A stretch of DNA of 30,084 nt. It comes from an uncultured Acetatifactor sp. Its GTDB lineage: Bacteria; Bacillota; Clostridia; Lachnospirales; Lachnospiraceae. The notes below the pieces were generated by a model, which saw nothing but the letters and a program-made list of their open reading frames with translations, searched no databases and had not been told where the DNA came from. The position numbers were made by a program, and so were the translations under genes. The stretch lies in NCBI RefSeq assembly GCF_910585425.1, contig NZ_CAJUCP010000030.1:29850-59933 (forward strand), read 5' to 3'. Below, piece by piece: positions 6,948 through 13,376 of this stretch (the first letter of the stretch is position 1; each line of letters opens with the position of its first letter).

Positions 6948-7232
6948 TCAGTTCAGGCTGCGACAGAGGAACAGGGCCAGGAAGGCCTGTGCCGCGAAAA
7001 TGGCGGGCATGCCGTATTTGAAGTACCAGTGCTTTGTCTTATGGCGGAAACGCCGCATGCCCAGGGTACAGCCCAAAGCGCCGCCCAGGAACGCGGTGAG
7101 GAACAAAGAAGCCTCCGAGATGCGCCAGGCACCTCGGACGGCTCTTTTTTTGTCTATGCCCATGAGGGCGAAACCGATGATGTTGATGATAAAAAGGTAG
7201 CCGGTCAGGATGATCAGGAATGCTTCTTTCAT
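6948..7232 (-). CDS. DUF1294 family small membrane protein
   Basis: A 94-residue membrane protein. The family signature is clear: MGIDKKRAVRGAWRISEASLF and FLGGALGCTLGMRRFRHKTKHWYFKYGMP. Hydrophobic segments lie near residues 4-24, 43-58 and 74-90. The molecular function of DUF1294 proteins is not established. The start is preceded by AGAGGAAC. It sits 51 bp downstream of the anti-sigma gene on the same strand and may be read from the same transcript. Confidence 0.9.
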   Translation of the reverse strand: MKEAFLIILTGYLFIINIIGFALMGIDKKRAVRGAWRISEASLFLTAFLGGALGCTLGMRRFRHKTKHWYFKYGMPAIFAAQAFLALFLCRSLN

Positions 7233-7283
7233 ATGTTCCTCTGCTCCTCGCTTTCTGCCGTTTCCGGATTATCGCCCTGCCGT

Positions 7284-8240
7284 TTATCTTCGGATATGGG
7301 CCACCACCTCTGCGGGGATTTCGAATTCCACCGTGCCCATGTACATGGGAGCCACATCCCCCTCGTTGAAGCCGATCACCACATTGTCCTTTTCGTTCAG
7401 ATAGAAGGAGGTTTCATCCGTGATAGCCTTGAAGTTCCACTCCTCTATGTCGTCGTTCAGCCAGTAGTATACGCTCTCGTCCGCGTCCATCCGGGCCTGC
7501 ATCTGCTCCTTGATGTTCTCGCTGATGGGGGTGATATAGTCTGCGCCGTCCTGGAAGAGGTCTTTTAATTGTAACCTCTCTCCGGTGTTCAAGTCAATAG
7601 TATAATAATAATTCCACTGATATCCGCTGCCCGCACCCTGGTAGCAGATGAGCTTCAGGGTAAAATAGTCCTGCTGTGTGGCCAGCACCTCGCTCTTTAC
7701 CACCACGTTCTGATAGCCCTCCTGGTCCTGCATGTGGGATTCGAACTCGGCGATCAGGTCGTCCGTGATTTTCTGGATTTCCGCGTTGATCTCCTCTGTG
7801 GAGCGTTCCAGCTTCTCCTGTACGTCGCTGTCCTGGGGGAGCTGCTCCAGCTGGATATCAGGCAGGTGGAGCTCCGGTACGGAGATGTCGGCCATGTGCC
7901 TGTCGGATTCGTACTCATAGTCGCGGAAGGTCACCGCGCTGGCCAGAGGCCCGATGAGGGGAATCTGCTCCATGGCGTGGGCGATGGGGTAGGAGAGGTT
8001 CGGCAGCGTGACGAAGATGCCGACTGAGGCCGCGGCTGCCACTGTGAATCGGATGATGCCCGTATGTCTGCTGTTCTTCCTGTTCATATTCTTCGCCTCC
8101 CTGATGGTGCGCTGCAGCTGCGCTACCTGGTGTTCCGACATCTGCGGCCTCTGATATTCGTCTCTGTAGGATCTCATCTTTTCTTCCAATCTGCTGTCTG
8201 TCCCAGCCAGGTTTTCTGTGTCCGGAAAATTACGCTCCAT
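7284..8240 (-). CDS. rsiV: RsiV-like anti-sigma factor
   Basis: A 318-residue single-pass membrane protein. Residues 1-60 are cytoplasmic and would hold the sigma factor; one membrane segment spans about 61-80; the rest is extracellular and ends in a DUF3298-like domain (YYTIDLNTGERLQLKDLF, then a final VEFEIPAEVVAHI). In Bacillus subtilis RsiV this exterior binds lysozyme, which triggers signal-peptidase cleavage. A plausible AHA cleavage site is at 87-89, just after the membrane segment. The gene overlaps the sigma gene by 11 bp, as expected for a sigma/anti-sigma pair. Lysozyme sensing is inferred from the family and not shown here. Confidence 0.85.
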   Translation of the reverse strand: MERNFPDTENLAGTDSRLEEKMRSYRDEYQRPQMSEHQVAQLQRTIREAKNMNRKNSRHTGIIRFTVAAAASVGIFVTLPNLSYPIAHAMEQIPLIGPLASAVTFRDYEYESDRHMADISVPELHLPDIQLEQLPQDSDVQEKLERSTEEINAEIQKITDDLIAEFESHMQDQEGYQNVVVKSEVLATQQDYFTLKLICYQGAGSGYQWNYYYTIDLNTGERLQLKDLFQDGADYITPISENIKEQMQARMDADESVYYWLNDDIEEWNFKAITDETSFYLNEKDNVVIGFNEGDVAPMYMGTVEFEIPAEVVAHIRR

Positions 8241-8769
8241 ATGCTGTCCCTCCTTTTTCCGCTTCGTCCAGAAGAAGCCCCTGCAGCTTCCTGAGGCCGC
8301 GGTATAGCCTGCTCTTGACCGTGTTCACATTTTCTTCCAGAATGTCCGCGATCTCCGAAAGCTTCATGTCCTCAAAATATTTCAGGATGACTACGCAGCG
8401 GTCTTTTTCTGTCAGCGTATCCAGGGCGTTCTGCAGATCCACGTCCGCGTAGCAATCCTCGGCGGCCTTTCCCTCCAGCCCGTACTTATCCAGCATGTCT
8501 TCGTAGGAAGAGTCGCTGGGGCGCTTCAGATGCTGGAAGCATTCGTTCAGCATGATGCGGTAGACCCAGGTCTGGGCGTACTGCGGCTCTTTCAGGGTGT
8601 GGCTGCTCCTTATGGCCTTGTAAGCGCCGTTCTGTACGATGTCGAAAGCATCGGCTTCATTGTGGGCATAACGGTAAGCCAGCCGATAATATTGGTTGTA
8701 CCGTTCCAGAAGTATCTGCTCCACCAGCTCCCTGTTGGCATTCTCCCGTTTCTGTGAAAATAGGCTCAT
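8230..8769 (-). CDS. sigV: ECF RNA polymerase sigma factor, SigV-like
   Basis: A 179-residue extracytoplasmic-function sigma factor. Region 2 covers about residues 12-80 (YRLAYRYAHNEADAFDIVQNGAYKAI...YAQTWVYRIMLNECFQHLKR) and region 4 about 115-170 (TLTEKDRCVVILKYFEDMKLSEIADILEENVNTVKSRLYRGLRKL, a clear helix-turn-helix). The ATG at 8769 is chosen because AAAGGAGGG precedes it; longer in-frame extensions lack a site. It is co-transcribed with the overlapping anti-sigma gene. TGAAACTTTT at 8870-8861 looks like an ECF -35 element, suggesting autoregulation. Confidence 0.92.
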   Translation of the reverse strand: MSLFSQKRENANRELVEQILLERYNQYYRLAYRYAHNEADAFDIVQNGAYKAIRSSHTLKEPQYAQTWVYRIMLNECFQHLKRPSDSSYEDMLDKYGLEGKAAEDCYADVDLQNALDTLTEKDRCVVILKYFEDMKLSEIADILEENVNTVKSRLYRGLRKLQGLLLDEAEKGGTAYGA

Positions 8770-8842
8770 GGCTTTTCCCTCCTTTCTCAAAGGAGCCGTT
8801 CGCGGATTGTTCCTGAACGGTTCCTCAGCCCTTTGAAAGATT

Positions 8843-8870
8843 AGATAGAGCGTATGCGAGAAAAGTTTCA
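8843..8870 (-). promoter_or_regulatory. possible ECF-sigma promoter of the sigV-rsiV operon
   Basis: On the minus strand TGAAACTTTT (8870-8861) matches the TGAAAC -35 of the SigV/SigX/SigW group. With a 16-bp spacer the -10 would be CTATCT (8848-8843), which departs from the usual CGTC core. The -35 is convincing and the -10 is not. Confidence 0.45.
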
Positions 8871-8886
8871 TGGAAAAAATTTTTTC

Positions 8887-8924
8887 AAAAAAATCCCCTG
8901 CCGGGCCCGGAGGCGCGACAGGGG
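8887..8924 (-). terminator. terminator after argG
   Basis: Read on the minus strand, CCCCTG (8924-8919) pairs with CAGGGG (8900-8895), with further GC-rich pairing possible inside, followed by a run of seven T residues (8893-8887). It separates argG from the sigV promoter just beyond. Confidence 0.7.
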
Positions 8925-8958
8925 GAGACGATATCGATATGACGAAAAAGGAGACGCC

Positions 8959-10185
8959 TTAGAACAGCTTGTCCACACCCTGCTCCGCCATCTTCATGGC
9001 CCTCACCTTGCAGGACAGGCCGAAGAGGTTGATGAAGCCCTCCGCGTCGTGATGGTCGTACAGGTCGCCGGTGGTGAAGGAGGCGATGCTCTCATTGTAC
9101 AGGCTGTAGGGGGAGGTGGTCCCGGCCTTGATGATGTTGCCCTTGTAGAGCTTGAACTTCACCTCGCCGGTGACGTACTTCTGGGTCTCCTCGATGAAGG
9201 CCTGCTCGGCCAGGCGCAGGGGGGTGAACCATTTCCCTTCATAGACCAGGCTGGCGAAGCGGCCGCCCATCTCCTTCTTCATGGCGTAGGTGTCCCGATC
9301 CAGGATCAGCTCCTCCAGCTGCTGGTGGGCCTCCATGAGGATGGTGCCGCCGGGGGTCTCGTACACGCCACGGGACTTCATGCCCACCACGCGGTTCTCC
9401 ACGATGTCGATGATGCCGATGCCATGCTTGCCGCCCAGCTCATTGAGCCTGCCGATGATGTCGGAGACTTTCATCTTCTCCCCGTTCAGGGAAGTGGGGA
9501 CGCCCTTCTCGAAGGTCATGGTCACGTACTCGCCCTCCTCGGGAGCCTTCTCGGGGGTCGCGCCCAGCACCAGCAGATGCTGGAAGTTGGGCTCATTGGC
9601 GGGATCCTCCAACTCCAGTCCCTCATGGCTGATGTGCCAGATATTGCGGTCGCGGCTGTAGGAGGAATCCGCGGAGAAGGGCAGGTGGATGCCGTGGGCC
9701 TTGCAGTATTCGATCTCGGATTCACGGGAATCCATATTCCACTTATCGTTCCTCCATGCAGCGATGATCTTGATGTCCGGGGCCAGGGCCTTTATCCCCA
9801 ATTCGAAGCGGATCTGGTCGTTGCCCTTGCCGGTAGCGCCGTGGCAGATGGCGGTTGCGCCCTCTTTCCTGGCCACCTCCACCAGCTTCTTGGCGATCAG
9901 GGGCCTGGCCATGGAAGTGCCCAGGAGGTACTTGTTCTCATAGACGGCGCCTGCCTGTACGCAGGGCACCACATACTCGTCGCAGAACTCATCGATGACA
10001 TTCTCGATGTAGAGCTTGGAAGCGCCGCAGGCCAAAGCCCTCTCCTCCAGTCCGTCCAGCTCCTCCGCCTGCCCGCAGTCCACGCAGACGCAGACGACTT
10101 CGTAGTCGAAATTCTCCTTCAGCCAGGGAATGATGGCGGTGGTGTCAAGGCCGCCGGAATAGGCCAATACTACTTTTTCTTTCAT
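8959..10185 (-). CDS. argG: argininosuccinate synthase
   Basis: ArgG joins citrulline and aspartate with ATP to give argininosuccinate, the penultimate step of arginine synthesis, in the cytoplasm. The 408 residues are the usual length. The PP-loop motif AYSGGLDTT is at 8-16; GATGKGNDQIRFE near 115-127 and SYSRDRNIWHISHEG near 175-190 are characteristic. GGAGG precedes the ATG at 10185. argH, the usual partner, is not in the window; argC is 16 kb away on the other strand. Confidence 0.97.
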   Translation of the reverse strand: MKEKVVLAYSGGLDTTAIIPWLKENFDYEVVCVCVDCGQAEELDGLEERALACGASKLYIENVIDEFCDEYVVPCVQAGAVYENKYLLGTSMARPLIAKKLVEVARKEGATAICHGATGKGNDQIRFELGIKALAPDIKIIAAWRNDKWNMDSRESEIEYCKAHGIHLPFSADSSYSRDRNIWHISHEGLELEDPANEPNFQHLLVLGATPEKAPEEGEYVTMTFEKGVPTSLNGEKMKVSDIIGRLNELGGKHGIGIIDIVENRVVGMKSRGVYETPGGTILMEAHQQLEELILDRDTYAMKKEMGGRFASLVYEGKWFTPLRLAEQAFIEETQKYVTGEVKFKLYKGNIIKAGTTSPYSLYNESIASFTTGDLYDHHDAEGFINLFGLSCKVRAMKMAEQGVDKLF

Positions 10186-10240
10186 GAATGGGAATCCTCC
10201 GTTTTGTTATGTATTATCAGGTTGTTTTTTGCCTTTACAC

Positions 10241-10269
10241 ACTATACAACATTATAGCGGGAAATGCAA
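10241..10269 (-). promoter_or_regulatory. possible argG promoter
   Basis: On the minus strand TTGCAT (10269-10264) and TATAGT (10246-10241) are 17 bp apart. The -35 is weak and lies within the hairpin at 10256-10280. A second TATAAT (10256-10251) has no partner -35. I could not find a convincing ARG box here. Confidence 0.35.
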
Positions 10270-10280
10270 TATTTCCCGCT
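10256..10280. terminator. strong hairpin between the 60-residue gene and argG
   Basis: AGCGGGAAAT and ATTTCCCGCT form a perfect 10-bp stem around a 5-nt loop. It lies just beyond the stop of the 10293-10475 gene, where a terminator would be expected, but no T-run follows on the minus strand. It may be a weak terminator, a messenger-end stabiliser, or part of argG control. Confidence 0.5.
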
Positions 10281-10292
10281 GTAAGTTCTCCG

Positions 10293-10475
10293 TTATTGCT
10301 GTTGTGGAGGCGACGGCTGTGTCAGAGGAGGCTGCTGGTAAAGCTTACGCTCAATCTGCCTGCGCTCCATGGCAATCTGTTTTAACGCCTTTTCATCATC
10401 TGTCACGGCTTCGATTCTTTCCAATATGCTAAGTTGGTCGAACAAATTGCAGTTCAGTTCTTTTTCACCAGGCAT
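10293..10475 (-). CDS. small hypothetical protein with proline/glutamine-rich tail
   Basis: A 60-residue protein I do not recognise. Residues 12-46 look like a charged helix (LSILERIEAVTDDEKALKQI) and the last 12 are almost only proline and glutamine. The start at 10475 is supported by AGGTGAT about 6 bases upstream; an in-frame ATG at 10517 lacks a site. A near-consensus promoter at 10522-10550 serves it, which supports real expression. It may be a monocistronic gene ending at the hairpin 10256-10280. Confidence 0.7.
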   Translation of the reverse strand: MPGEKELNCNLFDQLSILERIEAVTDDEKALKQIAMERRQIERKLYQQPPLTQPSPPQQQ

Positions 10476-10521
10476 ATGATCACCTACTTTCTGAAAATGC
10501 AGTTGGCATTGTGACACTTTT

Positions 10522-10550
10522 ATTATAGCAATTGGCGTTTATGGTGTAAA
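10522..10550 (-). promoter_or_regulatory. sigma-A promoter of the 60-residue gene
   Basis: On the minus strand TTTACA (10550-10545), a 17-bp spacer, then TATAAT (10527-10522) with an extended TGC before the -10. Strong match. Confidence 0.82.
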
Positions 10551-10623
10551 GGATTTATTTGTCTTTGCAGGGGCTTTTTTATTCCTCTGAATGCCATGGA
10601 CGGCTGTCTGTGGGAAATGATGC

Positions 10624-10652
10624 TTGACAGAAAACCGTATCAGTCATATAAT
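10624..10652 (+). promoter_or_regulatory. consensus sigma-A promoter of the gntR-ABC operon
   Basis: TTGACA at 10624-10629 and TATAAT at 10647-10652 are 17 bp apart, a perfect match. The -10 and the start of transcription lie inside a 23-bp inverted repeat, so a bound regulator would block it directly. Confidence 0.92.
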
Positions 10653-10690
10653 ACGGTTATAGGAACTGTATTATATGACTGATACGGTTT
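10632..10690. promoter_or_regulatory. perfect 23-bp inverted repeat, probable tandem operator for the GntR regulator
   Basis: The arms 10632-10654 and 10668-10690 are exact reverse complements, separated by 13 bp. Inside, two related sites can be read: AACCGTAT-N10-ATACGGTT (10633-10658) and AACTGTAT-N10-ATACGGTT (10664-10689), 31 bp apart, about three helical turns. Both cover the region from the spacer through the transcription start. The position and symmetry fit autoregulation by the GntR protein encoded 13 bp downstream; this is inferred. Confidence 0.85.
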
Positions 10691-10702
10691 GGAGCGTGGG
10701 AA

Positions 10703-11101
10703 ATGATATCATTTGAAGGATTCGTCTTAGAGGACAGCGGCCCCGTCTACCTGCAGATCATGCGCTACATCCGGCAGGGGATTGCCGCGGGGGCCATAGG
10801 CGACAGGGAGGAGGTGCCCTCCAGGAGGGCGCTGTCCGCTCTGCTGGGCGTGAACCCCAACACGATACAGAAGGCCTACCACATGCTGGAGGAAGAGGGC
10901 ATCATCCAGTCCCGCTCCGGCGCGAAGAGCTACACTAATGTGGACCGGGACACCATAGAACGGATCCGCCGGGAGCAGCTTCGCAGCGAAACCTCCGCCT
11001 GGGTGAAGGCCATGAAGCAGATGGGAGTCTCCTGGGAGGAGGCGGAGGCCCTGGCGGAGGAACTGTGGACGCTGGAGGGCAGGCCGGATCGGGACGCATG
11101 A
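10703..11101 (+). CDS. GntR family transcriptional regulator, YtrA subfamily
   Basis: A 132-residue DNA-binding protein. The winged helix-turn-helix covers about residues 14-78 (VYLQIMRYIRQGIAAGAIG...VPSRRALSALLGVNPNTIQKAYHMLEEEGIIQSR). The short C-terminus has two helices and no ligand domain, which defines the YtrA subfamily. These usually repress a co-transcribed ABC transporter operon and often respond to cell-wall antibiotics. GGAG lies about 8 bases upstream. It is the first gene of the operon, under a consensus promoter embedded in the dyad at 10632-10690. Confidence 0.93.
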   Translation: MISFEGFVLEDSGPVYLQIMRYIRQGIAAGAIGDREEVPSRRALSALLGVNPNTIQKAYHMLEEEGIIQSRSGAKSYTNVDRDTIERIRREQLRSETSAWVKAMKQMGVSWEEAEALAEELWTLEGRPDRDA

Positions 11102-11159
11102 TTCCCGCAGGGAGGCGGATGCGGTATGTTGCCGGAGGATGGAAGCGGGGGGAGGAAAG

Positions 11160-11894
11160 ATGGGAACAGAGAGACCGAAATCAAAGAGAAAGAAGGATAC
11201 GGCAGGGGCCAGCCTGTCCCTGTGGGCGCTGCTGGCGAGGAGCAGCTTTTATAAGATACTGGCGGCAGTGGCCCTCCTGGCAGCGGCGGAAACCGCTTTC
11301 ACCTGTGCTTTCCTCTGGCGGGACGGCGGTCCGGGCAACCTGGAGGTGCTGGCGGGCAGGTTCCTCTACATTTTCTTCCTGATAGGCCAGGGCGTGGTCT
11401 ACCTCATCCTGATCTGGACAGAGGAGCGCATGGAAACGGAAAGCCGCTGCACCCTGATGCGGCTGCGCATACAGGGGAAGCGCCTGTTCCTGATCAAAGC
11501 GGCCTACAATGTGCTCTGCCTGACGATGCTGTACGCCGTGCAGATATGGCTGGCAATCGGCATGACATGGCTCTACAGGCGGAGCCTGGAGCCGGGGCAG
11601 GCATCGCCGCAGATGCTGTTCCTGGCATTCTATCAAATCGGGTTCCTGCACGGCCTCCTGCCTCTGGCGGAGGTGGGGAAATGGATGCGGAATATCCTGA
11701 TGCTCCTGGCCCTGGGCACGACAGCCGCCGGCGGGATGGATGTAAAGGGCCGGGTGACGAAGGTCATTATCCTGGCAACAGAGGGAGGATGCCTGGTCAG
11801 TTCGGTGGGGCTGTACTTTGCGGATGTGCTCCTCTGCATCTTGTGGGCAATCGAGATAGCCGTAATCCTGCCCAAAGCGGAGGAGAAGCCTTAG
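11160..11894 (+). CDS. predicted ABC transporter membrane protein
   Basis: A 244-residue integral membrane protein of unknown family. After a basic N-terminus (RPKSKRKK) I see about six hydrophobic segments, near 36-56, 70-95, 120-145, 162-182, 190-210 and 213-238. GGGAGG just before the ATG at 11160 favours this start over an in-frame ATG at 11139. By position, between a YtrA-type regulator and an ATPase gene, it is probably a permease subunit. No ABC permease motif is clear by eye, so the role is inferred from context. Confidence 0.75.
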   Translation: MGTERPKSKRKKDTAGASLSLWALLARSSFYKILAAVALLAAAETAFTCAFLWRDGGPGNLEVLAGRFLYIFFLIGQGVVYLILIWTEERMETESRCTLMRLRIQGKRLFLIKAAYNVLCLTMLYAVQIWLAIGMTWLYRRSLEPGQASPQMLFLAFYQIGFLHGLLPLAEVGKWMRNILMLLALGTTAAGGMDVKGRVTKVIILATEGGCLVSSVGLYFADVLLCILWAIEIAVILPKAEEKP

Positions 11895-11974
11895 GCGGGA
11901 GGGACAGCGACCCGATATGCGGACGTGGGGCTCAGGAACCAGGGAGAGGCCTTGGGCGAAAGGACGGCGGGGAA

Positions 11975-12502
11975 ATGGGGATATTGAGGGATAAACGGAA
12001 AAACATATATAATAAATTGCTGTACCGATGGAAAAATCTCGGGAAATATTTCCCTCCCGGGTATGAATTTGAAAAGGAGCGGAACTCATCGGTTCTGGTG
12101 CTGGCGCTGGCGGCCGGGTACAGCGTCCGGTTCTTCCGGTGCCTGAAGGATGCCCGGGCCATGCTCTATTATATAGACGGAAACGGCGAACGGGTGCTGC
12201 GGCCCGGATGCCTGGCGGAGCCCTTTGTGCAGGTGGCCTGGAGCTGCTTTGCCATGTTCCTGCCCCTGTATCTGTTCCTGGCGGTGATGATGGCGGAGCA
12301 CTATCTCTATTACCGCCGGGAGACCAAAAGCATCTACCTGATGCGCCGCCTGCCGAAGAAGGGGGTCCTGCTGAAAAGCTGTGTCCAGTGGCCGCTTCTG
12401 GCCATGGGGATAGCGGCGGTGGCGGGCATCCTGCTGCTTCTGGTGTATTACGGCATCTATCTGCTGGCCATGCCCGGGGAATGCCTGCCGCGGTTCCGGT
12501 GA
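11975..12502 (+). CDS. predicted membrane protein of the GntR-ABC operon
   Basis: A 175-residue membrane protein I do not recognise. It begins with a basic stretch (RDKRKNIYNKLLYRWKNLGKYFPPGYEFEKER), then hydrophobic segments near 39-52, 87-110 and 136-165. The middle loop (ARAMLYYIDGNGERVLRPG) is probably outside the membrane. It is smaller than the preceding membrane protein and not obviously similar to it, so a transporter here would have unequal halves. GGGGAA just precedes the ATG. The later motif YRRETKSIYLMRRLPKKG resembles the cytoplasmic loop of ABC-2-type permeases. Confidence 0.72.
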   Translation: MGILRDKRKNIYNKLLYRWKNLGKYFPPGYEFEKERNSSVLVLALAAGYSVRFFRCLKDARAMLYYIDGNGERVLRPGCLAEPFVQVAWSCFAMFLPLYLFLAVMMAEHYLYYRRETKSIYLMRRLPKKGVLLKSCVQWPLLAMGIAAVAGILLLLVYYGIYLLAMPGECLPRFR

Positions 12503-12626
12503 CGGGGCATGGGAAAAGCGGCGCATGGAAAGAGGGCGGGAGGGGCATGGGGAAAGCGGTTATAGGAAAAGCGGTTCCGGGGAAAGTAAGGACTGGGGAA
12601 GCGGCCATTGCGGGGGAGGGGAGACT
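12503..12626 (+). repeat. degenerate GGAAAGCGG repeats between membrane-protein and ATPase genes
   Basis: This 124-bp gap contains five variants of GG(A)AAAGCGG or GGGGAAAG, including two longer copies beginning GGGCATGGG(G/A)AAAGCGG. They resemble serial purine-rich ribosome binding sites. I see no gene in the gap and no terminator. Confidence 0.5.
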
Positions 12627-13376
12627 ATGCTGGAGATCAGGGGATTGAATAAGACCTATTTCGACTGGCGGGGCGGCACACAGGTGCTGCACGATGTGAA
12701 TCTGGAGATCGGGCCCGGGGAGATTGTGGGCCTGTTCGGGGAAAACGGCGCGGGGAAGACTACGCTGCTGAAGAGCATCCTGGGATTCCTGTCCTTTCAG
12801 GGGGAGATCCTGCTGGACGGAAAGCCCATAGACAGGAGCAATATCGCCAGGCTTTCCTTTGCCACCTGCGAGCACTCCTTTTTCCCCAATCTGACGCCGG
12901 AGGCCCACGGGGAGTTCTATCGGATGCATTTCGGCAGGTTCCGGGAGAGGCGTTTCGCGGCGCTGATGGATTTTTTCCAGCTTCCGGAGAGGACTGCCAT
13001 AAAGCATTATTCCACAGGGCAGAAGAACCAGTTCGAGGTGATCCTGGCGCTGTGCCAGGGGGCGGAGTACATCCTGATGGACGAACCCTTTACAGGGAAT
13101 GACGTGTTCAACAGGGAGGACTTCTACAAGGTGCTGCTGGGGATCCTGGAGCCGGAGGAGACCATCCTCCTGTCCACCCATCTCATAGAAGAGGTGGAGC
13201 GGTTCGTGGGCAGGGCGGTGCTGCTCAAGGACGGCAGGGTGGCGGGGGACATGTCCGTCCTTGAGCTGGAGGAGCGGGGCAGCTCTCTGCTGGAATATGT
13301 GAAGGAAACTTACGGATACCGCTCCGACCGGGTGAACAGGGCCCTGGGAGAGCTGACTGGCGGGAGGGAGATATGA
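12627..13376 (+). CDS. ABC transporter ATP-binding protein
   Basis: A 249-residue ATPase. Walker A is GENGAGKTT near residue 39-47; the Q-loop region is unusual (ATCEHSFFPNLT); the signature is degenerate (YSTGQKNQFE in place of LSGGQ); Walker B is YILMDEPF near 153-160; the H-loop is LSTHLIEEVE. This pattern is typical of YtrB/CcmA-like export ATPases of GntR-linked operons. GGGGAGGGGAG precedes the ATG at 12627. Its stop overlaps the next start (ATGA, 13373-13376), so the exported protein is translationally coupled to it. Confidence 0.93.
   Translation: MLEIRGLNKTYFDWRGGTQVLHDVNLEIGPGEIVGLFGENGAGKTTLLKSILGFLSFQGEILLDGKPIDRSNIARLSFATCEHSFFPNLTPEAHGEFYRMHFGRFRERRFAALMDFFQLPERTAIKHYSTGQKNQFEVILALCQGAEYILMDEPFTGNDVFNREDFYKVLLGILEPEETILLSTHLIEEVERFVGRAVLLKDGRVAGDMSVLELEERGSSLLEYVKETYGYRSDRVNRALGELTGGREI

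Noticed and set aside
8854..10257. Long open frame on the plus strand opposite argG
   Set aside because: It mirrors argG; its product is a run of Leu/Gly/Val/His without domain features, as expected for antisense of a GC-rich gene.
11181..13181. 666-codon open frame on the minus strand
   Set aside because: It covers three well-supported plus-strand genes and has Pro/Gln/His-rich shadow composition.
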